A stretch of DNA of 64,000 nucleotides from Cyclospora cayetanensis. Taxonomy: Eukaryota; Apicomplexa; Conoidasida; Eucoccidiorida; Eimeriidae. The stretch is taken from contig NW_020312392.1 in assembly GCF_002999335.1 (NCBI RefSeq), positions 1 to 64,000 on the forward strand, written 5' to 3'. Below are positions 11,919 through 23,812 of this stretch, piece after piece; the stretch's first letter is position 1, and every line of letters starts with the position of its first letter. The notes under the pieces are model-generated. The model was not told the DNA's origin and ran no database searches. It saw only the letters and a list, made by a program, of their open reading frames with translations. A program made the translations under genes and the position numbers.

Positions 11919-14790
11919 GATGTTTCTCCTGTCTTGCGCAAGAAGCTGCGTGAACCTACGCGTAAGTAAGCGCATGGCCACACCATCTATCGAAGTACAC
12001 AGGGATAAACGTCTATTCTGTTGTGTATACGATTAGACACTCAGATTTGTGCACTTCTACATGCTCCTCTATGGATTGTCTGGAAACACACATCCATCTA
12101 CCAACCTCGAGGAATACCAAGGGGAGGTGCAGAGCCTACTCGACAGCTCTAGGCCTAGAGAAGGCTGGTCCTTGTGGCTGTAGGATGTCGTGCATACATC
12201 CCGCTACTGTCAAACAGAAAGCGTTGGACGGGCTGTCTGATGCCTTTCCTATTCATTTTGCTTCTTAAAAGCCAACTTGCATGTAGTAAAGCAGTTCTGT
12301 AGGGAGTGTCCAAGAGGCGCAGTGTACACACACCCGCGTAGGCCTGGCCCTATGTGGCTCCTCTCCTTCCCGAATCCCGTGTCTCTCTCAATAGCGATTT
12401 GCCCCTTCAGTGCTTACGTCTGGGCTTGCGATGCGTTGAGTGCCCACATACCTTTTTTGCACGCATCTTGCCTGCATGCATGCAACAATGGAAGGATGCA
12501 AGGGAGCCAAGCTTTAGAAGCAAGGCGTTTCTGTTTTTATGTCCTTGCGGCTAATTGTGCGTGTTTTGTACATACAAAGATTCTTTCACCTCGTTTTGCG
12601 CTCTCTTCATGTGTTTCATACAAATAGGCGTGTACATGTACATATATTCATGTGTGCACTTCGACTTGGTTGCGTGCATGCCTACATCTGTGTAGCTCTA
12701 CTAGCGATGCTTCTGGTGGTTTTTAGATTTGCTGAGTATGCAAGAAAGTATAGCTGCGTCTAGCCTGATCTCTTGGGTAGCTTTGCGCCTTCTTGCTGTG
12801 CTTGTGTGAAACTTTTTCCTTATGGCCTTGTACAACATGGTTTTTGAGTGTCTATCGATAAGTAGCGCAGACTGGGTCATATCAACGTGCTGAGTTACGT
12901 AATGCACTGGGTAGCACATGATGAAGGCCATTCATTAGAGCATTTATAAACGCTTGATGGGCTGTTTTGCGTGAGTACGAAGCGTAGCTCACTTGACCCG
13001 TTCCCACATGACCTCATAAATAAACATCACGACTTTTACTGTTTCCAAATGGTTGGGGTACGTGAAGGAACGTAGCTGGGTATCACTTGATAGGGGATGT
13101 TGTTTTTTCTCGGGTCCTATGCCATTGCATCATCGTCAAAGGGAGCGGAATTAACCACTTATCATCTAATTGCATGCATCACCGTCAAGATTCTGTGTAG
13201 TGCAAACCGCAGTGCAATGCAAGCCTCGATTGCTCGCTTTCACCCACCCCTCCGCTCTGTGCTTCCCTTCCCCGTAAGCGATCCGCCGCTAAGGCTGAAG
13301 AAACAGAGGTACCTTTACTGCGTAGTGCACTGTCTAATGTCTTCTCAAGGAACGCTCAGCTTAAGAATATAACAAGCTAAAAAGAATTTTCTACAATTTC
13401 CAGAAGGGCTCCCTCCTTTCAATTCTGAAGGCATTCAAGGTTTGGACGTGAGGGTTCTATATTTTCCTGAAGGGCTCCCTCCTCTCAATTCTAAAGGCAT
13501 TCAAGGTTTGGACTTGAGGGGAGAGCGACAGCTAAGATGCACATCGCTGTAACTTCTGAGCACTCGCAGTCTTCACAGCTAGTTGCACAAAACGTCTTGC
13601 GCGCACGGAAGCCGCATTGCGTCTACTTGCTTCTAGCCAACTCTTATTTGTATCAGACAAAGTGCACTAAAAAACAACTCGAACGGTCAATTCTTTGCTA
13701 CTTCTACTCTTGTCTTAGATATACTAGAAGATACCCAAGCGTAGCTAACCCCGGTACACACTGGTGATTCAGCCAGCGTACTGCCGTAAAACATTGACTA
13801 TTGGGCATATTTCGCCTTTTGTGTGTATTTGGAGAGGCAGAAGTGCTCAAGAGTGGGTGGAAAATCCCTTGTTCTTAGAGATCCCCCGCTCGGCATGGGC
13901 ATACTTCCGTATACCTAGGTATTTCGAGATATTCGGCAACTCTGTGAAACCAAGGCTGACCTGCGGTGATTTCCTAGGTTTATATCTAATTCGCGGTTTT
14001 CCCCTCTCATAGTGTGTACTGCACGTAAGGGTCTCGTCCTGTCCAGGTGTACATACATGCATAGGTTGGCGGCGCCACTCCAACCAAAACTCGTGCAAGC
14101 CCTGAAACCGCGTGCATCCTAACGCTTGACTTGCTGAGGCTTAATCGCTCCAAATGTACATTCCGTTACTTGTTCTTTGGGGATTTAAGCCTGTGAAGGA
14201 TCCGCGTTCAAGTGCCTGGCCGCGACAGCGGCTAACTACCGACCAGCCACGGAGCCTCAAGAGGGTAGGGTAAGTTCGGTACACGGTGCCTGTTTTTGTT
14301 GTTTCCAACCAACTGCTGAGGTTTGTGCATGTAAGCTTGGAAAGATAAGGCTAGAGAAATCGCAAACTTCGAGTCCCTTATCCTTTGACCAATCCCTCCG
14401 CGTCGACGGACTTGTCCTGTGGGCGGCATCGCTCTGTGGCGCTGGACGGTTGGGAGTTCAACGTTTGAGGTTCAGGCTCTTCCTGTTTTCTGCGGCTTCA
14501 CCTATTTTCCGCTAAGCTTCATCCCTAACAAGTGGCCGCTCCCCCTTTAACGGTTCACCTGATAGCTGGTTTCTGGCTCAGATCGCCGCCGTATCTGGCT
14601 GGCCGAACGCAAAACAGCCATAAATCAGCGCGTCTCGCTGCTTCTCCTGATCGAACCCTTTGGCTGTTGACAAGACGTAGCCGAAGCGAAGGCGGGGGCT
14701 TTACGTCCCTAGACCCTTGCTTCCCTGGTTCCTTGATCGGAAGATATGGCGCAAGCCTCAGCCTCAAGGCTCTAGCGGTGAATCCTCAAT
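11919..14790. other. Intergenic, one direct repeat, no gene seen
   Basis: No open frame here has recognisable content or splice partners. The final 300 bases stay open in one frame (14532-14804), but this overlaps the probable leader of the next gene and I do not call it coding. Confidence 0.5.
13399..13520. repeat. Imperfect direct repeat, two copies of about 57 bp, period 65
   Basis: Copy 1 (13399-13455) and copy 2 (13464-13520) share AAGGGCTCCCTCCT, then TCAATTCT, then AAGGCATTCAAGGTTTGGAC, with only a few substitutions. No frame runs through both, and no inverted ends are seen. Confidence 0.9.
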
Positions 14791-16431
14791 ATGGAGGAGC
14801 CTGATAGCAACAAGAGGGTGCCCTTGGAGTGGCCAGAGGGGTCGAGCCTCTCCTTCTCGCACTATGTAGGGACTGCAGCTGCAGCTGCAGAGAGCACTGG
14901 CAGCAGACCGCAGCCAGTCATTGCTGCAGCATCGAATCTTCCTGCCCGATTTGCTGCTGCGAGAAGAAGAAGCAGCAGCGCTGGCAGCCTTATGCACATG
15001 TACGCGTCGACAGCTGCTGCTGCGTCCCCCACGTCACCGACGCGGCAGCAGCAGCACCAGCCGCTCTTGTTGCAGCAGCAGATGCTGCTTTTGCAGCAGC
15101 GACAGCAGCGGCAGGTATTCACAGAGATGCATCCCTCCAACACGGAGAGCGACATCGTCAATTCCCACGAGGAAGCAGCGGGGGGCCAGCCCCTCTTGGA
15201 GGATCACTCCGCAGCCTTCATTCTGCAGCAACAGGAGGAGGAAGAAGGCCACCAGGAGCTTGAGGCATGCACAAGCAGCAGCACGCTGCAGCACCCCGAT
15301 TCTGGGAGAAATCAGGCGCAGGAAGAACAAGGCCAGCAGAGGGAGACTGCCCCCGATGTGAACAGCAAGCGACTACGAACGTATGTCCAAGTGAAGAACC
15401 CAATTTCTCGTCGCTCCTTCCAGCGGCTAATCATTAAACAGTTCCCCTCCACCCCGATGCGCTCCTCCGCCATCAAGCTCTCCAGAGCATTCAACGGATA
15501 CGTGCTGGAAGACAGCACGGGCGAGCTTGGGATCGATCGACTCCCGGTCTACGAGGGTAAGAAAAGGAACCTCTGCACACGACACAATCCACACACCCAC
15601 CCACTACAAAGAGTGCATACACGTATGTACGCGCTCTCGCTTTCTTCCTTCTAATTTGCTGGTGCAGCCAGCCTCATAAGCAGCTCTCCACAAACGGCTT
15701 CAGCGTGCGAGTCGCAAGGGCCGTGCACGGTGGTTCTGCCTCGATGTGTGGTGCTCCCTTTTCGCCTTGCGTAGGGAATGTACATACAGCACCCGGGAGC
15801 GCCTGGCCGCGATGTCGAGTAAGGTGGAGCGCACGGTACTTCGTGCTGTATCGTGGCCATTGGTTCTGGTTCAGAGATAGACGGGCATACGAGATTGGCG
15901 GCCTAGAAGGTTGTTTAGGGTCTGTTTCGCTTATGATCAACAGCCTGTCCATAGAACTGGATCCCCGTTGTTCAACAAGATTCAGCTTGTGCGTGGAAGG
16001 CTGGTGCAGCATCCTCGTAGATACAAGCATTCAACGCCAAGACAGGGGCGCCTGGGTTCTCCATTTTCTAGCGTATGCCAACAAGGTAGGCGCAGGAACA
16101 AAAGAGGAGCGTCTGACCTAACTAGAGTAACGACTGCGACTGGCGGCGCGTAGAGAGGCGCAGTGTATGCTCCAGATTTGCAGAGACGCAAGGACACGCA
16201 ATGCTGTGCGTGTCGCTTTTGTCGCTCACGATTTTGTCCTTTGTGCCGCTGGTTGGCGGCCCCTTGGCCCTTTGAAGCTGCTTGCTCAGTTTGACTACTG
16301 TCTCCATGCATTTTCTGTCTGTGCTGCTGCTTTAGGGGGATCAGCTGCGGAGCCGCTTCCCAGAAGTCGATTGGGAGGAGTTGTGCAGACGATGCAGACT
16401 CGCTGTTAGGCAAGCAAATGAAACCCCTTGA
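14791..16431 (+). CDS. PH-like domain protein, paralog B (three exons, 390 aa)
   Basis: Exons 14791-15556, 15775-16085 and 16336-16431, with phases 1 and 0 as in paralog A. Residues 1 to about 200 are low complexity with CAG-encoded Gln runs plus Ala and Glu tracts. The conserved block then starts (SRRSFQRLIIKQFPS, later AFNGYVLEDSTGELGIDRLP). Exon 2 reads SARYFVLYRGHWFWF, later GLEGCLGSVSLMINSL, and ends DRGAWVLHFLAYANK. Exon 3 has FPEVDWEELCRRCRL and ends seven residues after RLAV. By eye, paralog A is strongly similar over all three exons beyond the N-terminal tract. The PH-like assignment is structural inference. The two genes share orientation and now flank NCBP1, which suggests an old local duplication. 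Confidence 0.78.
14869..15120. repeat. CAG/GCT trinucleotide tracts within coding exon
   Basis: Interrupted CAG, GCA and GCT runs in exon 1 of paralog B, read as Ala near 14869-14893 and as Gln/Leu near 15043-15115. This is the homopolymeric amino-acid repeat style common in eimeriid coccidia. Confidence 0.85.
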
Positions 16432-19400
16432 AGGCGATCGTGCATGACTGTGTAGCTCATGGCACGTACCTGCATACCTACACAGGCGCAATCACATAGC
16501 ACACGCCTTCCACACGTCCCACAACCTTTGCGCGCAGCCAGCGTTGACAGTAAGAAGGCCTTTTGTCATCCATACATTTGCGCATGTGTCAAGACAGACG
16601 CAGATGGCCAGAGCGATGCAAATATCATGTGTCCTTGTCGTTTTTTTGCTACTTCCGACACGCACGTCATAACAAACGTATCAGCTCCTCCCTTGTGCCA
16701 TTAGGAAGCCCCTCGGCATCTTTTCCCGCCTGGAGGTTTTTGTTGAGGGGCGAAGCCCCCGCGGGGGCTTCCTTAGAGAGCAACGGAGACTCTCACATAA
16801 ATGGATGCTGGCTGTATTAGACATTAGAGGGCCCCGTCGGAAACTCACGCATGCACCCGCGCGGATTTTGGATGTAACGCTCCATCTAAGGCCTCCATAG
16901 GGAGACATTTAACCCTAAACTCAGTACAAAAGAAAGTTATTGAGCGTTTTCCAAAGGCATTGCCATCTTCGCATGCCCCCTCCCCTCAGATCTTACGGAA
17001 CGAGGGGCCAGGGACACCTGCGGTGCATGTAGCTGCACCCTGTAATCTATCGGAGCTATCACTAACTGCGTAAAACCTCTGACGACACGCCCGCAACATT
17101 GCGTCTTCCTGAGTCGGGGTAGCAATGCTCTGCGGTGTACAGTAGCCACGAACAGAAAACCCGAGCAATCAATCTATCTAATAATTCGTAGGCGAATACA
17201 AATTTTTGAGGTGTTGACGTGTAGCTCGGCCCGCTACAGACGTAAACTGCTCCTATAGCAGTTGTCTAGTTACGACCAAGCTAGTTGGGAATTCAGTGCT
17301 TTCTTTTATTTGGAAGCAGGCTGAAAAATGTTTCTTCTGGCGATGGAAGTAGACGGTGGCGCAACACTTGATGGCGCGGCAGAGGCAGGCCTGCAAGTTG
17401 ATGTGAACTCAGTAGCTTCACAGCTAAAAGAGAAAAAGGCATGAGCTGTGACCAAAACAAATGTTCGTGGATGCCTCGGTGACCTTAGGGAGCTTAAGGA
17501 AGTATGGTGGCTGTACGAATGTGCAAGACTCGAATGTCTCACCAGCCGGTTGGAAATGTACCTGGATTCAAAGCTCCAGACAAAAAGCCAATACCCTTCC
17601 GGCGTGATTATTGGAGAAAGAAACACTTGAATAGTAAATCTATTTCTTCAGAAGACATTGTCGCCCTGCAGCGATCCGTACAGTTCAAGCCTTCATTAAA
17701 GCTTCGACTCATAGGTTAATGCCGAGATAAGCTCGACAGGAAGCTTGTGGAAATCAGGAAAGCTTAAGCATGCAAACCATTGGACACACTAATATAGCAC
17801 GAAATAGGAAACTTTGGTTTGCAGAGGTCACAAGTCTGGCGAACAGCTGCTTTGTCAATGGCTTGTATCCGGTCTACCCAAAGTGTTACGTCAAGTGGCT
17901 GCAGGATCGGCAGCAACTCAGTGCTCAAACGACCTATCGGTAAGCCTTAAGCAAATGATGGATCCGTTGACGATTAGAAACAAACGAGCGCGGAAGAGCC
18001 ACGTCGGAAGTTAGAACCGATGGATATATGGGAGGAGTCACCCAGCCCTAGCTCCTAGTATAAGATGAACAAAACAAAGAAAAACACAGGGAGGTTGCCT
18101 TTTGACGCAGATTTAAACAGCCCCCCACAATGAATCTGCTCTGCTAGTAGAAGATGCGGTCATGTAACTCGGAAGTGCAAGCGCACTCAAAAAGCCAAAC
18201 AAGCTGGACAAAAGGATTGGCCTAGCAGAAGCAGGCTGTTTGAGTAGGTACGACGCAACAGCGAAACGAAAAGCCCCCTTATGCAGGCTGTGGCGCACCA
18301 AAGGCGGGTACAGACGATAACGCCTCAGTTGGGGATCCGCGATGGGGCGATGCTGCGCTCATACAAGTGTTCACGAGTGACCAAGAATCACGCTTTTCCT
18401 TGACGCTAGTTGTGAGCTGGACCTTGCATGCAAGGAGACAGCGTAGAAGCGATATCTGGCTGCTACTGCTTTAGAGCAGGCCTGAAGAAATCTCTTTCCT
18501 TACAGAGAGCCAAAATCAAGGATTAGCAATGCTGTTTTAGGTAAATGCCAGAGCATAGTTTGTGACTTATATACCAGCCCATGCATCATGGCGTACTCGT
18601 AGGTATGCCATTGGTAGCCCAATGGAAGACCCCCAAGGGCCCCCAGCTGCGTGCTATCGAGGCTAGTGTGCCGATAAAAGCTAGGCAGAAACAACTCGTA
18701 GTCTCCATGCAACTATCAGTTCAATTACGGCGTGCGAGGCAGAGTCATTACCTGAACAAGTTGAGGCAGTCTTTTTGCGAGCGGCTCAGCAGTGCAGTAA
18801 AAAAAGGCAGTTTTAGCGTGCTGCCCCTCTAAGTGGCTCTGCAACTGACCTTTTATACGGTAAATGGATCAAAGCCTCCTCCGTGAGATGACAGGAATGG
18901 GCAAGTACCCAGGAGGGGTTCGCGGTTGTGCTGAAAAATGAAGAGCGGCCAACAGTCTGGCCACCCGAGGGTCATCCAGCGCATCACATGAAGCTGCTGC
19001 CCAGGTCAGCGCCAAAATACGTTCCGCTCTATTGGAGGTTTTCACAGCATAAAGAGTGTATTGAACAGTAGGCAAGGGATTCATTGAAAAGTGAAGTGCA
19101 CAAATCGGTAAGTAATTTCGGCACAACCCGGTGTTGGTGCCAGTAAGTGTGAAAGATGGTGTGTATGCAGATAGCGTTAAACCCCTGGACAGCATTATTG
19201 TGAAGCACATCCTGCTGATGCTTCATATTGGCGACTTACTTGATGGGCTACACGGATTAACAGTGTACATGACATTTGACTGCACAAACTCCCTTTTACA
19301 TGTCCCCTTCACCCTGCTGGCATATACTCAAACTCTACAACTGCATGTTTTTCGAAATTGGTAATGCTGCAGTTGAACTGAAGGGGAAAGTTGATCGGCA

Positions 19401-22400
19401 TTTTGCTAGCCTACCACGGAGGTCTGTCTGCATGGACAATGCCTTTTGATTCAGCAGAAACGTTTAAGATGACCTATACGGCATGTGCTGCAGCGCGCTG
19501 CAGAGCAAGCAGTGGTATGTGAAGGCATACAAGTGTTTCTTTTCATACAAGATCCCGTGTTTCGGCCGCGGAAATTGAAGCAGAGTCCGCAAGGATTTAG
19601 GCAAGTAAGGCGTGGAATTTGGCTTTACACACCCGCAATGACAGTGCTGTGCTTTATGAGCTTGCATCTTCTTATCGAAATTTGATTTTATGAGTGTTTC
19701 GTTGATCGGCAAAGCCAAGAGACTGCAGTGTAGGGCGTAGATAGGGGAGCTTTATGCTGCAGCAAGCACGCCCCAGCGGTGACTTTAAGATTCCTCCAGT
19801 AGCCGTGCTTCTCGATTATGAGCGCCATTTGTCCCCAAGAACCGACATTAATGGCGCAGTGGTAAGAAGATGTCCCCCAGCAGGCTATGGATTTTTTTGC
19901 AAAATCAAATTATTGCTTGCTGTTCTCATCGCCTCACCGAAACCTAGCAGTACTGTCAGATGAAAGGGGAGGTGCTCGATGGGTTGAGGTGCAATCTGAA
20001 ACCGCTGTAACTATTTAGCTTTGCTCCATTTTACTGTCCAGTCCGACCTTTGGTCTTTAAATGTATCTTACGAGAGTTTTCATCGCTTTGATACTCCTTG
20101 AGTTGTAGGATGACTTCGCACCTTCTGCGGTACGACTTTTCACTGACACATATGAAAAAGATCATCAAAACGATCGCCCACACGCTCTTGCGATGCCCAC
20201 GCAATTTACTCTTGTGCAGCTCAATCGCTCCTCTGTGTGACACGGTTCTCTTCGAAGCGCGTGCGACCTCTGCTTTTGAGGCCCATTCATCGGTTATTGT
20301 TGCCAGAATCCCAAATGAAAAAAACGTAAGGTGCTACCAAATCCATGATGGACTGCTGCGGTGAAAGCGACTCTGTAACTTTCGCATTCACGGTTCCCTC
20401 ATCAGCGACATTTTGTGCAAGTCCGTGATCATGTAAATTCAAGCCATGGTGAGAATCACACTACTCTGCAAACCTCACCTGGTCCTGGTAATATTTGATG
20501 TGTCTCAAGAGAGGAATACACACTGTCATGCCCAGATTTTCAGCAGCCGAAGCCACCTAATTCTCAAAATATGGCCCTTTGCAAAGCTTCCCATAAGAAT
20601 CAAGATAATATGACAGGGACTTTCTTGTTGAACTGTCGAACGCCAAGGGTCGGGTTAGCATCCATTTCGCTGTCGACAAGCAGGAAACATGTCCATTTAG
20701 TCCCTTTTCCCGAAGTCTCGCAGGGGTCCAGTCGCTGTATATTCTGCGCTCGTGTCTATTAAGCTTCACGAATTCTCCGGATTAACACTGATGACTAAGT
20801 ACCGAGTAATTTAGTGCGTTCTGACATGCCTGTGACCGGTTTTTACATTGACCGTGATATGGTCATTGCGAATAACCCGGAGGTAGATTGGCATATAGAC
20901 CAAACCAACCGCTCTTCTAAAGCATTTGCTAGTCTGTACTTTCAAAAAGCTAGTTGCTTAGCTTGAGTTTTCTCCCTCGTGTTGAGAGCGCGTATACTAC
21001 AACAGGGCATTCGTGTACCCGTTACTCTTCCGCATCATTGCTTCACACTGATTAGCCCCTCTCTGAATCGGGCCAGGGCTTAATGTTCCGAGGCCAGCAG
21101 CTTGCGTTAGCAAACAAGATATCCAGAAAACCGCTGGTAAAAGCACGCGAATTTGTGGACAAAGATCAAGAGAGAATAGCACGGATATTCGTTATGCGGC
21201 GGTCAAATGTGTGTTTCAAGCCTCAATGTGTAGCTCTAGTGGAGAGGCAAGCTTAACGAAGAGCAAAAGAAGATGACTAGACGAGGACGTTCCAATCCGG
21301 AGAGTTCGCCCATTTGTATCCTCTCATTAACCAATACTCTTTTCACCATCAATTTCCCTAAAGTTAAAGGTACTGCATGCATATCCATACTAGCGTCCTA
21401 GAGATGTTTCCAAACTTTCCGAATGATTTGCGGACTTTTCCATACGGCTTGTGGGGAGGAGGAGGATTCACAGGAAGCCTCGGCAGGTTTGGATTGTACG
21501 ACTTTTGAGCGCCCAGGACACAGTAGGCGGAAGCTTATAGTTGAATGGAGTGGGAAACGCCAACCTGAGTCGCTGACTGAAATGCAATCACGGGCCTCTC
21601 CGCCTGCGAGAGAACCCTTCACAACGAAAACTCCAGGCTTAAAACACAGCGTACCGTAATTCTGTGCTTGTTTCTCTTAGTATTTGAACGCATAGTCGTC
21701 TGTACCAACAATTTACTCTTAAAAGCACTTTGTTCGTTTAAGGTTAGTCGCTACGGACGATATTGCTCGCGGTTCTCAGCAATTTTCCTTCCACAGCGTG
21801 TGCTCTGTCTCAAACAGCTGACTTCAGTACTTATTATTGCTTGAAATGCTATTGGTTGTTATTTCAAGGCGTTGTCTACACTAAGATTCATGTGCAGGCC
21901 CTCCCATGTATGTTGTACCTACATTTTCTACATGCCTCTTCGGGGATTTTCAAGTCCACTGTGCTGAATGCGCAGCCTGGATCGGCATGCAGTGTAACAC
22001 GCGTACCAACGTACAAACATTGCTGCATGAGGCAAGAGGCCATCATTTATCTAGTGTGAATTCTGATTTCCCTCGCGCACTTCGCTTGTCTACTTGTTTT
22101 CTATAGCAAGAGGCTCAATCGTTCCAGCCCTCCTTTAATGCGAATTTTTAGTTTCTGTATTTGCACTGTTTTTAAATTTCTACCGACCTGTAGAGTGCTC
22201 ATAGGACAGGCACTCTTTTTCTGTCCTGCATCCAGTTGGTCTCGAAGCACATCTTTTCCTCGCCCCTGTTTTGGGGAACTGTGAAGAGAGCAAGCAGGTG
22301 AAGGCGGGGGTTCTTGTGGGAAGTAATAACTTTCCATCAAGATTTCATCGAGTCTGCAGTAAAGTGCGTCCATAAGAATACCTTAGACGGAGCGTCAAGA

Positions 22401-23812
22401 CACTGCGCGTGGCTGCACCCTTTAAGCACTCGGAACACTCACAGCTAGTTGCATGTGAAATCCAAAGCACACGTGCAACAACACTATGTGTTCTTGTATA
22501 ACACGAAAAGCACTCTGCATTTGAACAGATATTGGAACAGACGAACCAACAGGCCAACTTCAAATGCTTTTAAATTAAATATAACTAGAGTGGTGGAATG
22601 TGTTGAGGGTTTGGCTCTTCGTATTTTACTCATTTAGGGGTACTCCACGTTTGGGAAGCTCTTTACGCTCGTACACATGCCTAGCAAAGATTCTGAACAG
22701 CTCTGTTTGATCATGATTGGCTCTCAGGGTCACTGCACATGCCACTGAATAATCCCGAGCCTGGAGCCAAGGCGGGTTCACCTCGCAATGGTCGACGCCC
22801 CGCCGAAATCCGAGAGGCAGCGTTTCTCCAGCACAGCACTTGCAGAGGAGTCTCTATGCGGAATAAGAATCCACATAGAGGGCAGGTCTCCTCTGTTGGA
22901 AGGAAGAAGGTCGTGCGCGCCTGCCTAGTGAGGAGATCGGCTGTTGCAACTTTTCGGCCACTGCCATTGTCTGTTTTACGGGGGTGGTCCAGAGGGGTAG
23001 GTCATGCAACAGGCGTATTCATAGTGTGAAGAGAGGCGGGGGCCAGACTGGCCGGTTGTCGAAGTTACAACAGCTGGTGTTTTCTCATGAGTTGTTTCGG
23101 CAGCACTGGCAAGAAGGTCGAGCATCTTCGAGCACGACATATTCCCAAGTGCTCCTTCAGCGATGATCACTGATCAGATATGCCCATATACAGGAAAAAC
23201 AAGAACATTTCCGTGGCATGCGGTGCCGCCCGGGAGGGAGGCCCCCCCGTTCAGATTAAGGGCCCCCTGGGAGGAATCTGCGCGCGCGCAGGGTGTCCTT
23301 AGGTGTCTATTTTGTAATACTCATAAGACAAAGAAGCCGGTAGCTTTGTGTATAAGCCATTGTTTCATTGCATCTCTGTCGGTTTCATCGCCCTCTCCGG
23401 GCGTCTCGGGGCCCCGAGGGACATGTCCACGGTGTCTGAGAGCGACCGTAGAGTCTTGCCTTTCAAGAGCCTGCAGACGCTTCAGAGCGCAAAGGCGAAG
23501 GCATGTGCAAAGGCGGAAGGGGAACGCAACCTCCGCTAGCCACTGTTTCCAAAGTCTGGGGACCGTAGGGTTCGGGGTGTATAGGCTTCCGGCCAAAGCT
23601 TTAGGGGCCAGCTTAGCTCTGGCGAGAGGATGCAGAATGCCTGGTGCGCCATCAGGGGCGCCGTCAATGAAATAAACGCGGCAAGTCGAAAGCGTAGTCC
23701 GAAGCCTTCCTTCATAGCTCTAACTAGCCCCTTCCTCGCCCCTGCATTTCGTGGCGTAGTTTGCATGCCGCAGGCCCAGCGTTCGAGGCCTTAGGCGTTT
23801 GTGTGGCTACAG
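16432..23812. other. Long gene-poor stretch
   Basis: About 7 kb without a supportable gene. Frames are short and evenly spread over both strands. From about 22.7 kb base composition becomes more coding-like and probably holds the unresolved 5' exons of the golgin. One candidate is 23422-23538, opening MSTVSESDRRVLPFKSL and rich in Ala/Lys/Glu, but I could not find a donor in the phase needed to join 23813. Confidence 0.5.

Noticed and set aside
14552..14580. Resemblance to the conserved large-subunit rRNA segment with GATAGCTGGTTTCT
   Set aside because: Only about 14 bases agree with the known rRNA helix region, and the bases on either side do not continue the match. A mitochondrial rRNA fragment inserted in the nucleus would need a search to support it.
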